64,000 nucleotides of DNA, taken from the NCBI RefSeq assembly GCF_002631185.1, contig NZ_PDNU01000012.1, positions 1-64,000 on the forward strand, written 5' to 3'. A program made the translations under genes and the position numbers. Origin of the DNA: Teichococcus rhizosphaerae (lineage in GTDB: Bacteria > Pseudomonadota > Alphaproteobacteria > Acetobacterales > Acetobacteraceae). The notes under the pieces are model-generated. The model did no database searches. It saw only the letters and a list, made by a program, of their open reading frames with translations, and was not told the origin of the DNA. Shown one piece after another: positions 7,400 to 18,614 of the stretch; position 1 is the first letter of the stretch; each line of letters starts with the position of its first letter.

Positions 7400-8746
7400 T
7401 CAGCCGCGCTGGCTTTCCACCATGGCGCCATAGACGAGGTTCTTGAACAGCATGCGGGTCTGCCCGCGCGCGGTCGGGCCCTGCGCCATCAGGATGGCCA
7501 CCAGCCCCTCGGCGCGGTCGATGGTGAAGGAGGTGCCCCAGGCGCCCGCCCACATGGCATCGCCCCGGCTGCCCGGCGCCACGCCCAGCCCATCCTGCAG
7601 CCGAACCGCGAAGCCGAGGCCAAAGCCGTAGCCCGGCCCGGTGGAGGAGGCGGGAGAGCCGCCCATGCCCTGGATGTGGTTGGAGAGCATGTAGTTCACC
7701 ACCGGCGCCGCCAGGTAGCGCCGCCCCTCGAAATGGCCGCCATTGGCGATCATCTGCGCGAAGCGGAAATAGTCCGCCGCGGTGGAGACCAGCCCCGCGC
7801 CGCCCTTCAGGTAGGAGCGGCCCGCCTCGTCCTCCAGGATGCGGTAGGCGCGCCACATCGGCTCGGTCTGCGGGTCGGTGGTGGGGGATTCCGCCAGCCG
7901 CGCGCGCTTGCCGGGCTCGACGAACCAGGCCGTGTCGCGCATGCCGAGCGGCCCGATGAGCCGCTCCTGCAGCAGCCGGTCCAGGCGCTGCCCGGCCACG
8001 CGCTCGATCAGCAGGCCGAGCACGTCCGTGGAGATGGAATAGAAGAACATCGTGCCCGGCTGGAAGGCGAGCGGAATGGTGCCGAGGCGGCGCAGCATCT
8101 CGTCGCCGCCGATCGCCTCCCGCCGCGCCTCGATGTTCTGTTCCTCATAGGCGTCGCGGATGCGGCTCGACGGCACGGCGTTGGCATAGGCGAGGCCGGA
8201 GCTGTGGCGCAGCAGGTCCTGCACCGTGATGGGCCGCTCCAGCGCCACCTCCTCGGGCGGCTGGCCGTCGCGCCGGCGCTCCACCTTCAGGTTGGCCAGT
8301 TCCGGCATCCAGCGGGTGATCGGGTCGCTGAGCTTCATCATCCCCTCCTCGACCAGCATCATCGCGGCCGTGGAGGTCATCGGCTTGGTCATCGAGGCCT
8401 GGAGGAAGATGGCGTCGCGCGGCATCGGCCGGGTGCGCGCGGCATCCTGGTGCCCATAGGCCTCGTGGTGGACGATCTCGCCGTCGCGCGCGATCAGCGC
8501 GACGCAACCGGCGAAGGAGCCGCGCTCCGCCTCGGCGGCGAAGGCCTTCTCCATGCGCCCCAGCCGCTCGCGGGAGAAGCCGCGGACGAGGTCGGCGCCA
8601 CCCGGCGGGCGGGGCCGCGCCGGGCCGCGCTGCGGGTGCGGCGCGGGGCCGGCGGGCTGCGCGATGGCCGGGCCGGCCAGGCCGGCGGCGAGGCCGGTCA
8701 TGCCCGCGGTGAAGGCCGCGCGGCGCGAGGTGGTGAAGCGGTTCAT
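7400..8746 (-). CDS. Exported serine hydrolase, class C beta-lactamase fold
   Basis: A 448-residue protein with a Tat-like leader (SRRAAFTAGMTGLAAGLAG, cleavage near AIAQ at 30). The active-site SxxK is S118-M-T-K121. A Tyr at 236 (FFYSIS) fills the YxN/YxS position of EstB-type esterases and D-aminopeptidases. This family includes esterases, 6-aminohexanoate hydrolases and D-peptidases rather than true beta-lactamases, and no lactamase-type context is present. Probable role: a periplasmic hydrolase of unknown substrate. It stands 155 bp downstream of the M20 gene on the same strand. Confidence 0.85.
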   Translation of the reverse strand: MNRFTTSRRAAFTAGMTGLAAGLAGPAIAQPAGPAPHPQRGPARPRPPGGADLVRGFSRERLGRMEKAFAAEAERGSFAGCVALIARDGEIVHHEAYGHQDAARTRPMPRDAIFLQASMTKPMTSTAAMMLVEEGMMKLSDPITRWMPELANLKVERRRDGQPPEEVALERPITVQDLLRHSSGLAYANAVPSSRIRDAYEEQNIEARREAIGGDEMLRRLGTIPLAFQPGTMFFYSISTDVLGLLIERVAGQRLDRLLQERLIGPLGMRDTAWFVEPGKRARLAESPTTDPQTEPMWRAYRILEDEAGRSYLKGGAGLVSTAADYFRFAQMIANGGHFEGRRYLAAPVVNYMLSNHIQGMGGSPASSTGPGYGFGLGFAVRLQDGLGVAPGSRGDAMWAGAWGTSFTIDRAEGLVAILMAQGPTARGQTRMLFKNLVYGAMVESQRG

Positions 8747-8901
8747 GCGTTTCCTGCCCTTGTGTCCTTGGACCCTCGAAGGGGTCAGGGGCAGGCTAGC
8801 GCGGGATCGGCCGGAACGGAATCCGGCCGGAAAGGCCCGCCCAGGTCACTTTCGCGCCTGCGCAACGGGCGGGGCGGGCCCCGCGCCCGTCCCGCCCGCG
8901 C

Positions 8902-10065
8902 TCAGGGCTGCGCCAGGACGCGCTCCGCCACCCGGGCATAGAGCGCGGCGCCATAGGGCGTGGCCTCGTCGTTGAAGTTGTAGTGCGGGTTGTGCGCGGC
9001 GGCGCCGGGACCGTTGCCGACATGGATGTAGGCGCCCGGCACCTTCTCCAGCATGAAGCTGAAATCCTCCGAGCCCATCACCGGCGCGCGGTCGCGGCGC
9101 ACCGCCTGCTCGCCCACCAAGTCGGCGGCGGCGTCGGCGATCTCCGTGCTGCGCTCGGCCTGGTTCACCAGCGGCGCGAAGATCAGGCGGAAATCCACCT
9201 CCGCCGTGGCGCCGAAGCCGGCCGCCACCCCCTCCGCCATGCGGCGCATCGCCTCCTCGATCTGCCCGGCCACCTCCTTGCTGAAGAAGCGCGCCGTGCC
9301 GGACAGCACCGCCGTCTGCGGGATGACGTTGTAGGCATCCCCGCCCGTCACCTTGGTCACGCTCACCACCGCCGTCTCCCGCGGCGAGATGTTGCGCGAC
9401 ACGATGGACTGCAACGCGGCGCCGATGTGGCAGGCGGTCAGCACCGGATCGATGCTCATCTCCGGCCGCGCGCCGTGCGAGCCCTTGCCGTGCACCGTGA
9501 TGTCGAAGAAGGCGCCGCCCGCCATGAACGGCCCGGCGCCGATGGCATAGCGCCCGACATCGAGCCCCGTGGCGTTGTGCATGCCGTAGAGCGCATCGCA
9601 GGGAAAGCGCTCCAGCAGCCCGTCCTCCAGCATGGCGAGCGCCCCGCCGCAGCCCTCCTCGCCCGGCTGGAAGATCAGGTGGACCGTGCCCTCGAAGTTC
9701 CGCGTCTCGGCGAGGTAGCGGGCGGCGCCGAGCAGCATGGTTGTGTGGCCGTCATGCCCGCAGGCATGCATCCTGCCCGGCACGGTGGAGGCGTAGGGCA
9801 GGCCGGTCAGCTCGCTCATCGGCAGGGCGTCCATGTCGGCGCGGAGCCCGATGGCGCGGTTGCCCGGCCTGCCGCGCAGCACGCCCACCACGCCGGTGCC
9901 GCCGATGCCGCGATGCACCTCGTCCACCCCCCATTCCTCCAGCTTGCGCGCGACGAGCGCGGCGGTGCGGTGCTCCTCCATGCCCAGCTCCGGATGGGCG
10001 TGCAGGTCCTGGCGGATGGCGGTCAGCTCGTCATGGTAGCGGCGGATGTGGTCGAGGGCGGTCAT
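8902..10065 (-). CDS. M20 family metal-dependent amidohydrolase (hippurate hydrolase type)
   Basis: A 387-residue cytosolic enzyme. Metal-binding blocks are RADMDALP (72-82 region), HACGHDGHTTM with Cys102, His104 and His107, and QPGEEG with Glu136/137. The order and length match M20D amidohydrolases (HipO/AmaA), which cleave N-acyl or N-aroyl amino acids. It lies 81 bp downstream of a peptide-type solute-binding protein gene on the same strand, which suggests use of imported N-acylated amino acids or peptides. A close paralogue is encoded at 34099 inside the iron island. Confidence 0.9.
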   Translation of the reverse strand: MTALDHIRRYHDELTAIRQDLHAHPELGMEEHRTAALVARKLEEWGVDEVHRGIGGTGVVGVLRGRPGNRAIGLRADMDALPMSELTGLPYASTVPGRMHACGHDGHTTMLLGAARYLAETRNFEGTVHLIFQPGEEGCGGALAMLEDGLLERFPCDALYGMHNATGLDVGRYAIGAGPFMAGGAFFDITVHGKGSHGARPEMSIDPVLTACHIGAALQSIVSRNISPRETAVVSVTKVTGGDAYNVIPQTAVLSGTARFFSKEVAGQIEEAMRRMAEGVAAGFGATAEVDFRLIFAPLVNQAERSTEIADAAADLVGEQAVRRDRAPVMGSEDFSFMLEKVPGAYIHVGNGPGAAAHNPHYNFNDEATPYGAALYARVAERVLAQP

Positions 10066-10146
10066 CGGGCGGATAGCTCCGTGCGGATCGGGAGGAAGGC
10101 CGGGAAGCGGCGGCCCCGGCCGGGCCGGTCTCAGGGGCGGCGGATC

Positions 10147-11730
10147 TCAGGCGCGGCGGATGTCCCAGAAGACGAACAGGCCGTTGGGCACGTCCGCCAG
10201 GTCGCGGCGATAGGCGGTCTTGTAGAGGTACTGGCCGGTCGGCACATAGGGCACCTCGCGCAGCGCCACCTGCTGCAGCTCGGCGCAGATGCGCTGCTGC
10301 GTGGCCAGGTCCGGCGCGTCCAGCCACGCCTCGCGCAGCTCCTCGATGCGCGGGATGCTGGGCCAGCCGAAGAAGGCGCGCTCGCCATTGGCGCGCAGCA
10401 CCTGCTGCACCACCGGGTTGATCATGTCGAGCCCGGCCCAGGTGGTGTTGAACATGTTCCACCCCCCCTGCTCCGGCGGCGCCTTGCTGGCGCGGCGCTG
10501 CACCAGCGTGCCCCAGTCGGAGACGGCGGGCTCCACGTTCATCCCGAGCCGGCGCAGCGTGTCCAGGCAGACCTCGCCGATGGCGGCCAGCACCGCCTGG
10601 TCGGTCGGGATCATCAGGACGACGCGCTCGCCCTTGTAGCCGGCCTCGGCCAGCGCCTTCCGCAGCGTCTCCATGTCCCGCCGCCGGGTGAGCGGCTCCA
10701 GCCCCTCGGTGCTGGCCATCGGCGTGCCCGGCGTGAAGATGCCGACGCCGGTGCGGTACAGGGCCGGATCGGTCCCCGCCGCGGCGATCATGCAGTCCTC
10801 CTGCGACATCGCCTCCATCACCACGCGGCGCACCGCCGCCTTGTCGAAGGGCGCGTGCAGGTGGTTGAAGATGCCCGTGCCCATGGTGCCGAGCGGCGTC
10901 GCGAGCTGGGTGGCGATGTTGCGGTTGCGCTCCAGGATGGGCAGCAGGTCGTTGGTCGGGTTCTCCCACCAGTCCACCTCGCCATTGGTGAGGGCGGAGG
11001 TGGCGGTGCCGGGGTCGGGCATCACGTGCCACTCCACCCGGTCGAAATGCACCCGCTTCGGCCCCGCCGCCCAGGAGGACAGGCCGCTTTCCTCGCGCGG
11101 GCGGTAGCGGTCGAACCGCTCATACACCGCGCGGGCGCCGACGACGCGCTCATCCGCCTTCCAGCGGAACGGGCCGGAGCCGATGATCTCGCGGATCGGC
11201 GTGGTCGCCTCGGTGGCCGCGAGGCGCTCGGGCATGACGAACAGCGCCGAGGGCCCCACCTTGGCCAGCGCGTCCAGCATGGCGCCATAGGGGCGCCTGA
11301 GGCGGATGACGAAGCTGCGGTCATCCGGCGCGCTCATCTCGTCGAGCCGCGCCATCAGCGCCTGGCCGAGCGAGTCACGCTGCGCCCAGCGGCGGATCGA
11401 GGCGATGCAGTCCCGCCCGCGCACCGGCTCGCCATCGTGGAAGACGAGCCCCTCGCGCAGACGGAAGGTCCAGCGGCGGCCGTCATCCTCGACGGTGTGG
11501 CCCTCCACCATCTGCGGCCGCGGCCGCAGCTCGGCATCCAGGCCATAAAGCTGGTCCCAGATCATCAGCCCGTGCGTGCGGGTGATGTAGGCCGTGGTCA
11601 TGACCGGGTCGGTCACCGTCAGGTCGCTCTGCGGCACGTATTTCAGCACGCGCGCCGCGGCCGGCTGTGCCAGCGAGGGACGGGCGAGGAAGGCGGCGGC
11701 GGTGCCGGTCAGCAGGGTACGGCGATGCAT
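10147..11730 (-). CDS. ABC transporter solute-binding protein, peptide/nickel family (SBP_bac_5)
   Basis: A 527-residue exported protein with leader MHRRTLLTGTAAAFLARPSL. It then has the family pattern Y-V-P-Q-S-D-L, DQLYGLD, WTFRLREGLVFHDGEPVRGRD and GSGPFRWKADE. Binding proteins of this family deliver oligopeptides, nickel or opines to DppBCDF-type transporters. No permease or ATPase gene is adjacent, so it may be an orphan working with the transporter at 24.6-28.4 kb or one elsewhere. The ATG of MHRR has AGGAG upstream; the ATG six codons earlier has no such site. Confidence 0.88.
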   Translation of the reverse strand: MHRRTLLTGTAAAFLARPSLAQPAAARVLKYVPQSDLTVTDPVMTTAYITRTHGLMIWDQLYGLDAELRPRPQMVEGHTVEDDGRRWTFRLREGLVFHDGEPVRGRDCIASIRRWAQRDSLGQALMARLDEMSAPDDRSFVIRLRRPYGAMLDALAKVGPSALFVMPERLAATEATTPIREIIGSGPFRWKADERVVGARAVYERFDRYRPREESGLSSWAAGPKRVHFDRVEWHVMPDPGTATSALTNGEVDWWENPTNDLLPILERNRNIATQLATPLGTMGTGIFNHLHAPFDKAAVRRVVMEAMSQEDCMIAAAGTDPALYRTGVGIFTPGTPMASTEGLEPLTRRRDMETLRKALAEAGYKGERVVLMIPTDQAVLAAIGEVCLDTLRRLGMNVEPAVSDWGTLVQRRASKAPPEQGGWNMFNTTWAGLDMINPVVQQVLRANGERAFFGWPSIPRIEELREAWLDAPDLATQQRICAELQQVALREVPYVPTGQYLYKTAYRRDLADVPNGLFVFWDIRRA

Positions 11731-11874
11731 GGGGAGGACGCTCCTCATGGGGGTGAAGCCGGACTGGCGGGGCCTCTGCGGACCTCTTGCTGGATGCCAG
11801 CAAACACCGCCGCGCCGGCGGCGGCAAGGCGCCCGCCCTCGACAGGCCCCGCCGCGCCGGGCTTGATGCGTCCC

Positions 11875-12492
11875 ATGAGCGATGACACCTATTTCTACGA
11901 TCCCCGCCAGGGCCATGGCCTGCCGCGCGATCCCTTCAAGGCGATCCTCGCCCCGCGCCCGATCGGCTGGATCACCAGCGTCGATGGCCAGGGCCGGGTG
12001 AACCTGGCGCCCTACAGCTTCTTCGCCGGGCTCAACACCAGCCCGCCCATGGTCGGCTATTCCGTGGAGGGGCGGAAGGACAGCATGCGCAACGTCGAGG
12101 AAACGGGCGAGTTCGTCTGCAACCTCGTCTCGCGCCCCCTGGCGGAGGCGATGAACGAGACCTGCGCGCCCCTGGCCCCGGGCGAGAACGAGATGATCCG
12201 CGCGGGCCTCGAGGCCGCCCCCTCCACCCTGGTGAAGCCGCCGCGCGTGGCGCTCTCCCCCGCCGCCTTCGAGTGCAAGCTGACGCAGGTGGTGGAGATC
12301 AGGGACGTGACGGGCCAGGGCCTCGACACCTGGCTGATGATCGGCCAGGTGGTCGGCGTGCACATCCGGCGCGAGTTCCTCAGGGAAGGGCGGTTCGACA
12401 CGCTGGCCGCCCAGCCCGTGGCGCGCTGTGGCTACCGGGGCGACTACACCGAGGTGGCCAGCCTGTTCGAGATGATCCGCCCCGGCGCATGA
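11875..12492 (+). CDS. Flavin reductase family protein (FMN-binding split barrel)
   Basis: A 205-residue protein, MSDDTYFYDP to EMIRPGA. The blocks FKAILAPRPIGWITSVDGQG, NLAPYSFFAGLNTSPP and VCNLVS are typical of the DIM6/NTAB flavoprotein family, which binds FMN or reduces free flavin. The close P-R-P-I-G-W match suggests the flavoprotein-oxygenase-like branch rather than two-component monooxygenase reductases. It is monocistronic and convergent with the GH13 gene. Confidence 0.85.
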   Translation: MSDDTYFYDPRQGHGLPRDPFKAILAPRPIGWITSVDGQGRVNLAPYSFFAGLNTSPPMVGYSVEGRKDSMRNVEETGEFVCNLVSRPLAEAMNETCAPLAPGENEMIRAGLEAAPSTLVKPPRVALSPAAFECKLTQVVEIRDVTGQGLDTWLMIGQVVGVHIRREFLREGRFDTLAAQPVARCGYRGDYTEVASLFEMIRPGA

Positions 12493-12504
12493 GGCGCGGC
12501 GGGC

Positions 12505-12526
12505 GGGGGAGGCGCGCGCCTCCCCC
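12505..12526. terminator. Perfect 22-bp GC palindrome between convergent genes
   Basis: GGGGGAGGCGC is followed directly by its exact complement, giving an 11-bp-arm palindrome centred at 12515/12516. It lies midway between the convergent flavin reductase and glucosidase stops, consistent with a shared transcript end. As the repeat has no loop it could also be a cruciform or protein site. Confidence 0.5.
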
Positions 12527-12536
12527 CCGGCCCGGC

Positions 12537-14207
<1,671 letters not shown>

Positions 14208-14603
14208 CGCGCCATCTCCCTGGCCATTTCACCAGGGTCTCCGCCCCGGCCTGGACCAGAGGAGGATCGCGACTTCGTGATGAGCACTCAATGTCAAAAG
14301 TCCGTCCCCCCTGGCTTTGCAGGAGGGCGTGGGATTTACGGCACAGTCAGCACATCCACGCAACCGCAGGTGTATCCTGCGCCGGACAACAAGACCCGGC
14401 AATGCCTCAAAGCCTCGGACAATGATCCTTTTTGTCTTTACTCTGATCATATTTTGGATTTCACTGCAGAAAATCCATCGTGCTGGTGGAACATCCCGCG
14501 GCCGCGGCCAGCAGAACGCTTGCAGGATAAGCCTCGAACTCTCGCCCGTATCGTGACAAACCGCCCAGCTTGTCGTGAGCGGCCGGACCTTATGGAACCA
14601 TTC
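14208..14603. other. Gene-free region with AT-rich dyad
   Basis: No credible gene lies in this 396-bp gap between the divergent glucosidase and histidine kinase genes. A markedly AT-rich patch at about 14420-14480 contains TGGATTT (14455-14461) and AAATCCA (14471-14477), an inverted repeat with a 9-bp spacer. This probably carries the two divergent promoters. Confidence 0.4.
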
Positions 14604-15773
14604 ATGTCAAAGGAGCAGGAGGCGGCGCGGCACCCTCGCATGGATCATCCCACCCATGCCCTGCCGGCCTCCGTGACCACCGAGGCGGAGCCACACGCCG
14701 CAGCGCCGCGGCCTGACCTGGCGGCGCTCGACCGCACGCTGGAGCTGGCACTCGGCAGCCTGGACGCTGAGGGCGCCCTGCTGTGCCTGACGGAGGAGGT
14801 GGCGGGCCGCGCGCCCCTGTGCCGGGGCACCGCATCCGTGACGGCCGCCGCCACCCAGGCGATCCTGCGGCGCCTCCAGGGGGAGCCGCTGCCCGTTCTG
14901 CTCGCCTTCCCCTTCCCTCCCGGCAGCACGGAACCCCCGGCGGAGGCCATGCCCTGCGCCGCCGTGGCCGTGCGCGAGCCGGACGGCACCCGGCGCGGCC
15001 TTCTGGTCGTGCTGGGCCTCGCGCCGGGGGCGCAGGCGGCGGCACCGCGCCGGCTTCAGGCGGTGGCCGACCAGCTCGGGCAGGAGCTGTGCCTGCGGCG
15101 CGAGCTGGCCGATGCGAGGCAGGTGGCCGAGGCGCTGAAAGCCCGCTTCGAGCGGCTGCGGCAGGACCAGGAAGGGCTGGCGCGGGCGATCGACCACCGC
15201 ATCCGCAACGGCCTGCAAATGGTGAACGACATGCTGGCGCTGCAGGCCATGTCGCTCGGCGACACGGAGGCGGCGGCGCAGCTGGACGCGGCGGCCGGGC
15301 GCGTGCAGGCGGTGGCCGAGGCGCATGCGCATCTGCAGCGCCAGCCGGCCACCGGCCTCGTTTCCGCCCGGGACTATGTGGCGCTGCTCCTGCGCCGCCT
15401 GCGGCAATGCTGGCCCGATCCGGCCCGCCCCCTGCTCCTGCGGCCGGCGCCGGACCTCGCCGTGAGCGCCCTGGATGCGCCGCGCATCGGCATCATCGCC
15501 TGGGAGTTGCTGGTCAACGCCCTGCGGCATGGCCGGGGCCGCGTGGAGATTCTGCTCCAGGCCATGCAGGAGGCCAACCAGTTGCGCATCGTCGTGCGCG
15601 ACGAGGGGCCGGGCCCGGATGCCGCCACGCTCGCCTCCACCAGCCGCCGGGGCAACCAGGAATCGGGGCTGGGGTTGATCCGCCTGATCGCCGGCGGCCA
15701 TGCCGCCAGCGTCGAGCCGGGGCAGCCGGCCGGGGTGGGCATCACGGTCAGCCTGCGCCGCCCCCTCGCATGA
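14604..15773 (+). CDS. Sensor histidine kinase, HWE/HisKA_2 type, with N-terminal GAF-like domain
   Basis: About 389 residues. An alanine-rich region at about 40-165 resembles a degenerate GAF domain. A coiled linker (165-192) leads to the phospho-acceptor block AIDHRIRNGLQMVNDML with His198. The ATPase domain has WELLVNALRHG (N box) and ESGLGLIRLIAGG (G box). The short kinase core matches the HWE/HisKA_2 group, often linked to blue-light or general-stress signalling in alphaproteobacteria. No transmembrane segment, so cytosolic. No response regulator is adjacent. Starts at 14592, 14604 and 14640 are all possible; GGAGCAGGAGG favours the last slightly. Its 3' end overlaps the convergent glycosyltransferase gene by 26 bp. 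Confidence 0.82.
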   Translation: MSKEQEAARHPRMDHPTHALPASVTTEAEPHAAAPRPDLAALDRTLELALGSLDAEGALLCLTEEVAGRAPLCRGTASVTAAATQAILRRLQGEPLPVLLAFPFPPGSTEPPAEAMPCAAVAVREPDGTRRGLLVVLGLAPGAQAAAPRRLQAVADQLGQELCLRRELADARQVAEALKARFERLRQDQEGLARAIDHRIRNGLQMVNDMLALQAMSLGDTEAAAQLDAAAGRVQAVAEAHAHLQRQPATGLVSARDYVALLLRRLRQCWPDPARPLLLRPAPDLAVSALDAPRIGIIAWELLVNALRHGRGRVEILLQAMQEANQLRIVVRDEGPGPDAATLASTSRRGNQESGLGLIRLIAGGHAASVEPGQPAGVGITVSLRRPLA

Positions 15774-16710
15774 CGGCGGAAGGGCGGGCGGGCGCCGCCA
15801 GCAGCCAGAAGCGCAGCACCGCATCCTCCGCCACGCCCTGGCGGTAAAGCCCGGCCTTGCGCAGCCGGCGCAGGCGCTCCAGGCGGGACAGGGTGAAGAA
15901 GGGCGTCAGCAACGACAGCGTCTCGCGGGCCTCGGGGCTCAGCAGGGGCCCGGCATGGGCCAGGCTCTCCAGATGGCCCCGGAACACCGCCAGGAACCGC
16001 TCCGGCCCCCGCGTCAGGGCCGCGGCGCCGCGCCGCAGCAGCGAGGCCTGGGTTCCCACCTGGTTCGACCCGTGCTGGCGGTACAGAATGCCCGGCTCCG
16101 GATCGAACCGCAGGGCGCCACCCGCGCCGCTCACCAGCAGGTAGCACCACCAGTCATGCAGCGTGCCCGGCGGCGGGGGCGGCGCCGCCAGGACCAGCCG
16201 GCGGGCGGCCTCGTTCAGCACCAGGGTGCAGCCCGTCACCACGTTCTGCACCAGCGCGTTGCGGAAGCCGAGCGGGCGGCGCGGCAGGGGCGAGAGGCCG
16301 GTGGGCCGGAGCGTTGCGTCCACCAGACGCTGCCGGCCGCAGTAAAGGGCGGGCCGCTCCGCCGGCATGGCGGAGAGCGCCGCCTGGGCGCGGGCCAGCT
16401 TGTCCGGCATCCACACGTCGTCCTGGTCGCAGAAGGCATAGTGACCACCAGCCGGCGCGGCGGCCAGGAGGTGCATGAAGCTGCCCAGCACGCCGGCGCG
16501 CCCCGGCGGCGTCTCGGCCCGGAAGGCGCGGCCGGTGCGGTGGCCGAAGTCTTCCAGCAGTACCGTCGTGCCATCGGCGGAGCCGTCGTCGCGCCAGAGC
16601 AGGTTCCATTCGGCACCCTGCTGGGCGGTCAGGCTCTCGAGCTGCTCGGGCAGGAAGCGCGCGCCGTTGTAGGTGGCGAGAAGGACATGCAGCGGGGGCA
16701 TCAGCCTCAT
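15748..16710 (-). CDS. Glycosyltransferase family 2 (rhamnosyltransferase-like)
   Basis: A 320-residue GT-A protein. It begins LHVLLATYNGARFLPEQLES, with WRDDGSADGT next and CDQDDVW as the DxD-type metal site. A C-terminal helical region rich in Arg/Leu follows. The layout matches GT2 enzymes that add rhamnose or related sugars to O-antigen or exopolysaccharide. Its start overlaps the stop of the larger glycosyltransferase gene by 4 bp, so the two are translationally coupled and probably act on one glycan. Confidence 0.88.
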   Translation of the reverse strand: MRLMPPLHVLLATYNGARFLPEQLESLTAQQGAEWNLLWRDDGSADGTTVLLEDFGHRTGRAFRAETPPGRAGVLGSFMHLLAAAPAGGHYAFCDQDDVWMPDKLARAQAALSAMPAERPALYCGRQRLVDATLRPTGLSPLPRRPLGFRNALVQNVVTGCTLVLNEAARRLVLAAPPPPPGTLHDWWCYLLVSGAGGALRFDPEPGILYRQHGSNQVGTQASLLRRGAAALTRGPERFLAVFRGHLESLAHAGPLLSPEARETLSLLTPFFTLSRLERLRRLRKAGLYRQGVAEDAVLRFWLLAAPARPSAVMRGGGAG

Positions 16711-18614
16711 CCGGCCCCGGCCATGGCGCGCGGCGCGGCCAGGATGGACGGCTCTCCCTCGCGCAGCGGCAGGAGGGGGCTGAAGAAGCCTTCCTGGGCA
16801 AGGCGCCCGCCCCAGCGCGCGCGCAGCCAGGACAAGGCCTCGGCCCGGGCGGCCCGGTCGGCCATGTCATCCTCCTGCCTTTGCCAGAGGCGGGAGAATG
16901 GCGTCCAGATCACCCGCAGCCCGGCCGCCCGCAGCTTCAGGCACAGATCCACATCCGACCAGCAGGGCAAGGGGGCCAGCCCGCCGACGGCCTCGAAGCT
17001 GGCCTTTCGCACGGCCAGGCAGGCGCCGCTCACGGCCGAGACGTCGCGCGGCAGCCGCAGCTGGCCGATATAGCCGCGGTCATCCTCCACCGCCTGCCCC
17101 AGCAGGGGCCAGGGCCTCGCGGGCGTTTCCCCATCGAGCACATAGCCGGCATGGCGGATCCGGCGGCCCGGCCCCAGCAGCATCGCCCCCACCGCGCCGA
17201 TCTCGGGCCGCGCCGCCTGCGCCACCAGCTCGCTCAGCCAGTCCTCGCGGGCGGGCTCCACGCCAGGCTCCAGCAGGACCAGCACCTCGCCCCGCGCCTG
17301 CGCCGCCGCCGCGTTGAGCAGCGCGGCGCGCCCGGCCGCCGGGGGTCCGGGCAGCAGCCGCAGCCGCGGGTCCGTGCCGGCGGGAGCCGGCTGCCCCTTG
17401 CCGGCCGGCCAGATCAGCAGCAGTTCGGCCGGGGCGTGCCCGCCCATCTCCAGCAGGGGCAGCAAGGCCTCCACCCCTTCGGGCGCGGCGGGCAGGGCCA
17501 GGATCAGGCTGGCCATGGGGCGGGGGCGCGGCATGGCATGGCGGATGCGCGGCCATCCCGGCAGGTCGCCCTGCGGCACGACCTCGGCGCCATGCGCGCC
17601 GTTCTGCTCCAGATGCTCGGCCAGGGCCTTGCGGCCGGCGGCCGCGCAGCGCTCCAGCGCGCCCTCGGAGAAGGAGGTCGCCTCCGCGCCCTGCCGCCAG
17701 TGGTAGAGGATGGCGGGAATGTGCCGCACGCGCTCCACCCCCGCCGCCGCCACGCTGCGCAGCGCGAGGTCCCAGTCCTGGCTGCCCTCCAGCCCTTCCC
17801 GCAGCCCGCCCAGCCGGTTGAGCAGCTCCCGCCGGTAGACGCCGAGATGGCTGACCAGGTTCTGGCCCAGCAGGAGCTCGGGGTTCCAGCCGGGCTTGAA
17901 ATAGGGGTCGTAGCGGCGGCCCTCGCCATCCACCTTGTCCTCGTCCGAGAAGAACAGGTCCGTCTCCGGATGGGCACGGATCTGCCGCGCCACCACGAAC
18001 AGCGCCTGCGGCGGCAGCAGGTCGTCATGGTCCATCAACGCCACGAACTCGCCGCGCGCCAGCTCCAGCGCCGTGTTGCTGGCGGCGCTGATATGGCCGT
18101 TGCAGCTCCGGCGCACGGTGCGGATCCGCGCATCGGAGGCCGCCGCCTCGGCCAGCACGGCCTGCACATGCGGCGCGGGGGAGGCATCGTCGGCGATGCA
18201 CATCTCCCAGTGCGGATAGGCCTGCGCGCGCACCGACGCGATGGCGGCGCGCAGGAGGGGCTCGGGCGTGTTGTAGACGGGCATCACCACCGAGATCAGC
18301 GGCGGGTCCGGCATGGCCAGCGCGGTGCGCACCATGCCCGCCAGCGCTGCCGGGCCCGGCGTGTCATGCTCCTCCACCCAGCGGCGATAGGCCTGGGGCG
18401 AGGGGCCCCAGCGGCGGGCGCTGAGGCGCGCCACCAGTTGCGCCAGGCCGGGGAGGTAGGGCGACATGTCCAGCATCAGGCGCCGGAGCGGGGTGAGGAT
18501 GCGCGGATGGCGCCGGAGCCAGCTCCTGAGCCGGCCGGCGGAATCCGCGGGAGGGCGGCCTGGGGCCAGCGGCAGAACCGGCCTCGAACCTGTATCTTGT
18601 GTCGTTTGCACCAT
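16707..18614 (-). CDS. Two-domain glycosyltransferase (GT2), O-antigen type
   Basis: A 635-residue protein. The first GT2 domain (about 100-330) has ISVVMPVYNTPEPLL, ADDASP and a DHDDLL metal site. The EDKVDGEGRRYDPYFKPGWN block is typical of O-antigen biosynthesis glycosyltransferases. A second, weaker GT2-like domain (about 370-600) has LLNAAAAQARGEVLVLLEPGV and WSDVDLCLKLRAAG. No signal peptide or strong membrane helix. It is first in a two-gene operon; only 426 bp separate it from the divergent amylo-glucosidase gene. Confidence 0.88.
   Translation of the reverse strand: MVQTTQDTGSRPVLPLAPGRPPADSAGRLRSWLRRHPRILTPLRRLMLDMSPYLPGLAQLVARLSARRWGPSPQAYRRWVEEHDTPGPAALAGMVRTALAMPDPPLISVVMPVYNTPEPLLRAAIASVRAQAYPHWEMCIADDASPAPHVQAVLAEAAASDARIRTVRRSCNGHISAASNTALELARGEFVALMDHDDLLPPQALFVVARQIRAHPETDLFFSDEDKVDGEGRRYDPYFKPGWNPELLLGQNLVSHLGVYRRELLNRLGGLREGLEGSQDWDLALRSVAAAGVERVRHIPAILYHWRQGAEATSFSEGALERCAAAGRKALAEHLEQNGAHGAEVVPQGDLPGWPRIRHAMPRPRPMASLILALPAAPEGVEALLPLLEMGGHAPAELLLIWPAGKGQPAPAGTDPRLRLLPGPPAAGRAALLNAAAAQARGEVLVLLEPGVEPAREDWLSELVAQAARPEIGAVGAMLLGPGRRIRHAGYVLDGETPARPWPLLGQAVEDDRGYIGQLRLPRDVSAVSGACLAVRKASFEAVGGLAPLPCWSDVDLCLKLRAAGLRVIWTPFSRLWQRQEDDMADRAARAEALSWLRARWGGRLAQEGFFSPLLPLREGEPSILAAPRAMAGAG

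Noticed and set aside
7400-8746. Beta-lactamase resistance gene
   Set aside because: SxxK and Tyr motifs fit the broad class C fold used by esterases and peptidases; there is no AmpR-like neighbour or lactamase-specific block.
8983-12492. A very long plus-strand open frame opposite the M20 and solute-binding genes
   Set aside because: Its protein is His/Arg/Ala-rich low-complexity without domains and mirrors the real minus-strand genes; only its last 205 codons (from 11875) encode a real flavin reductase.
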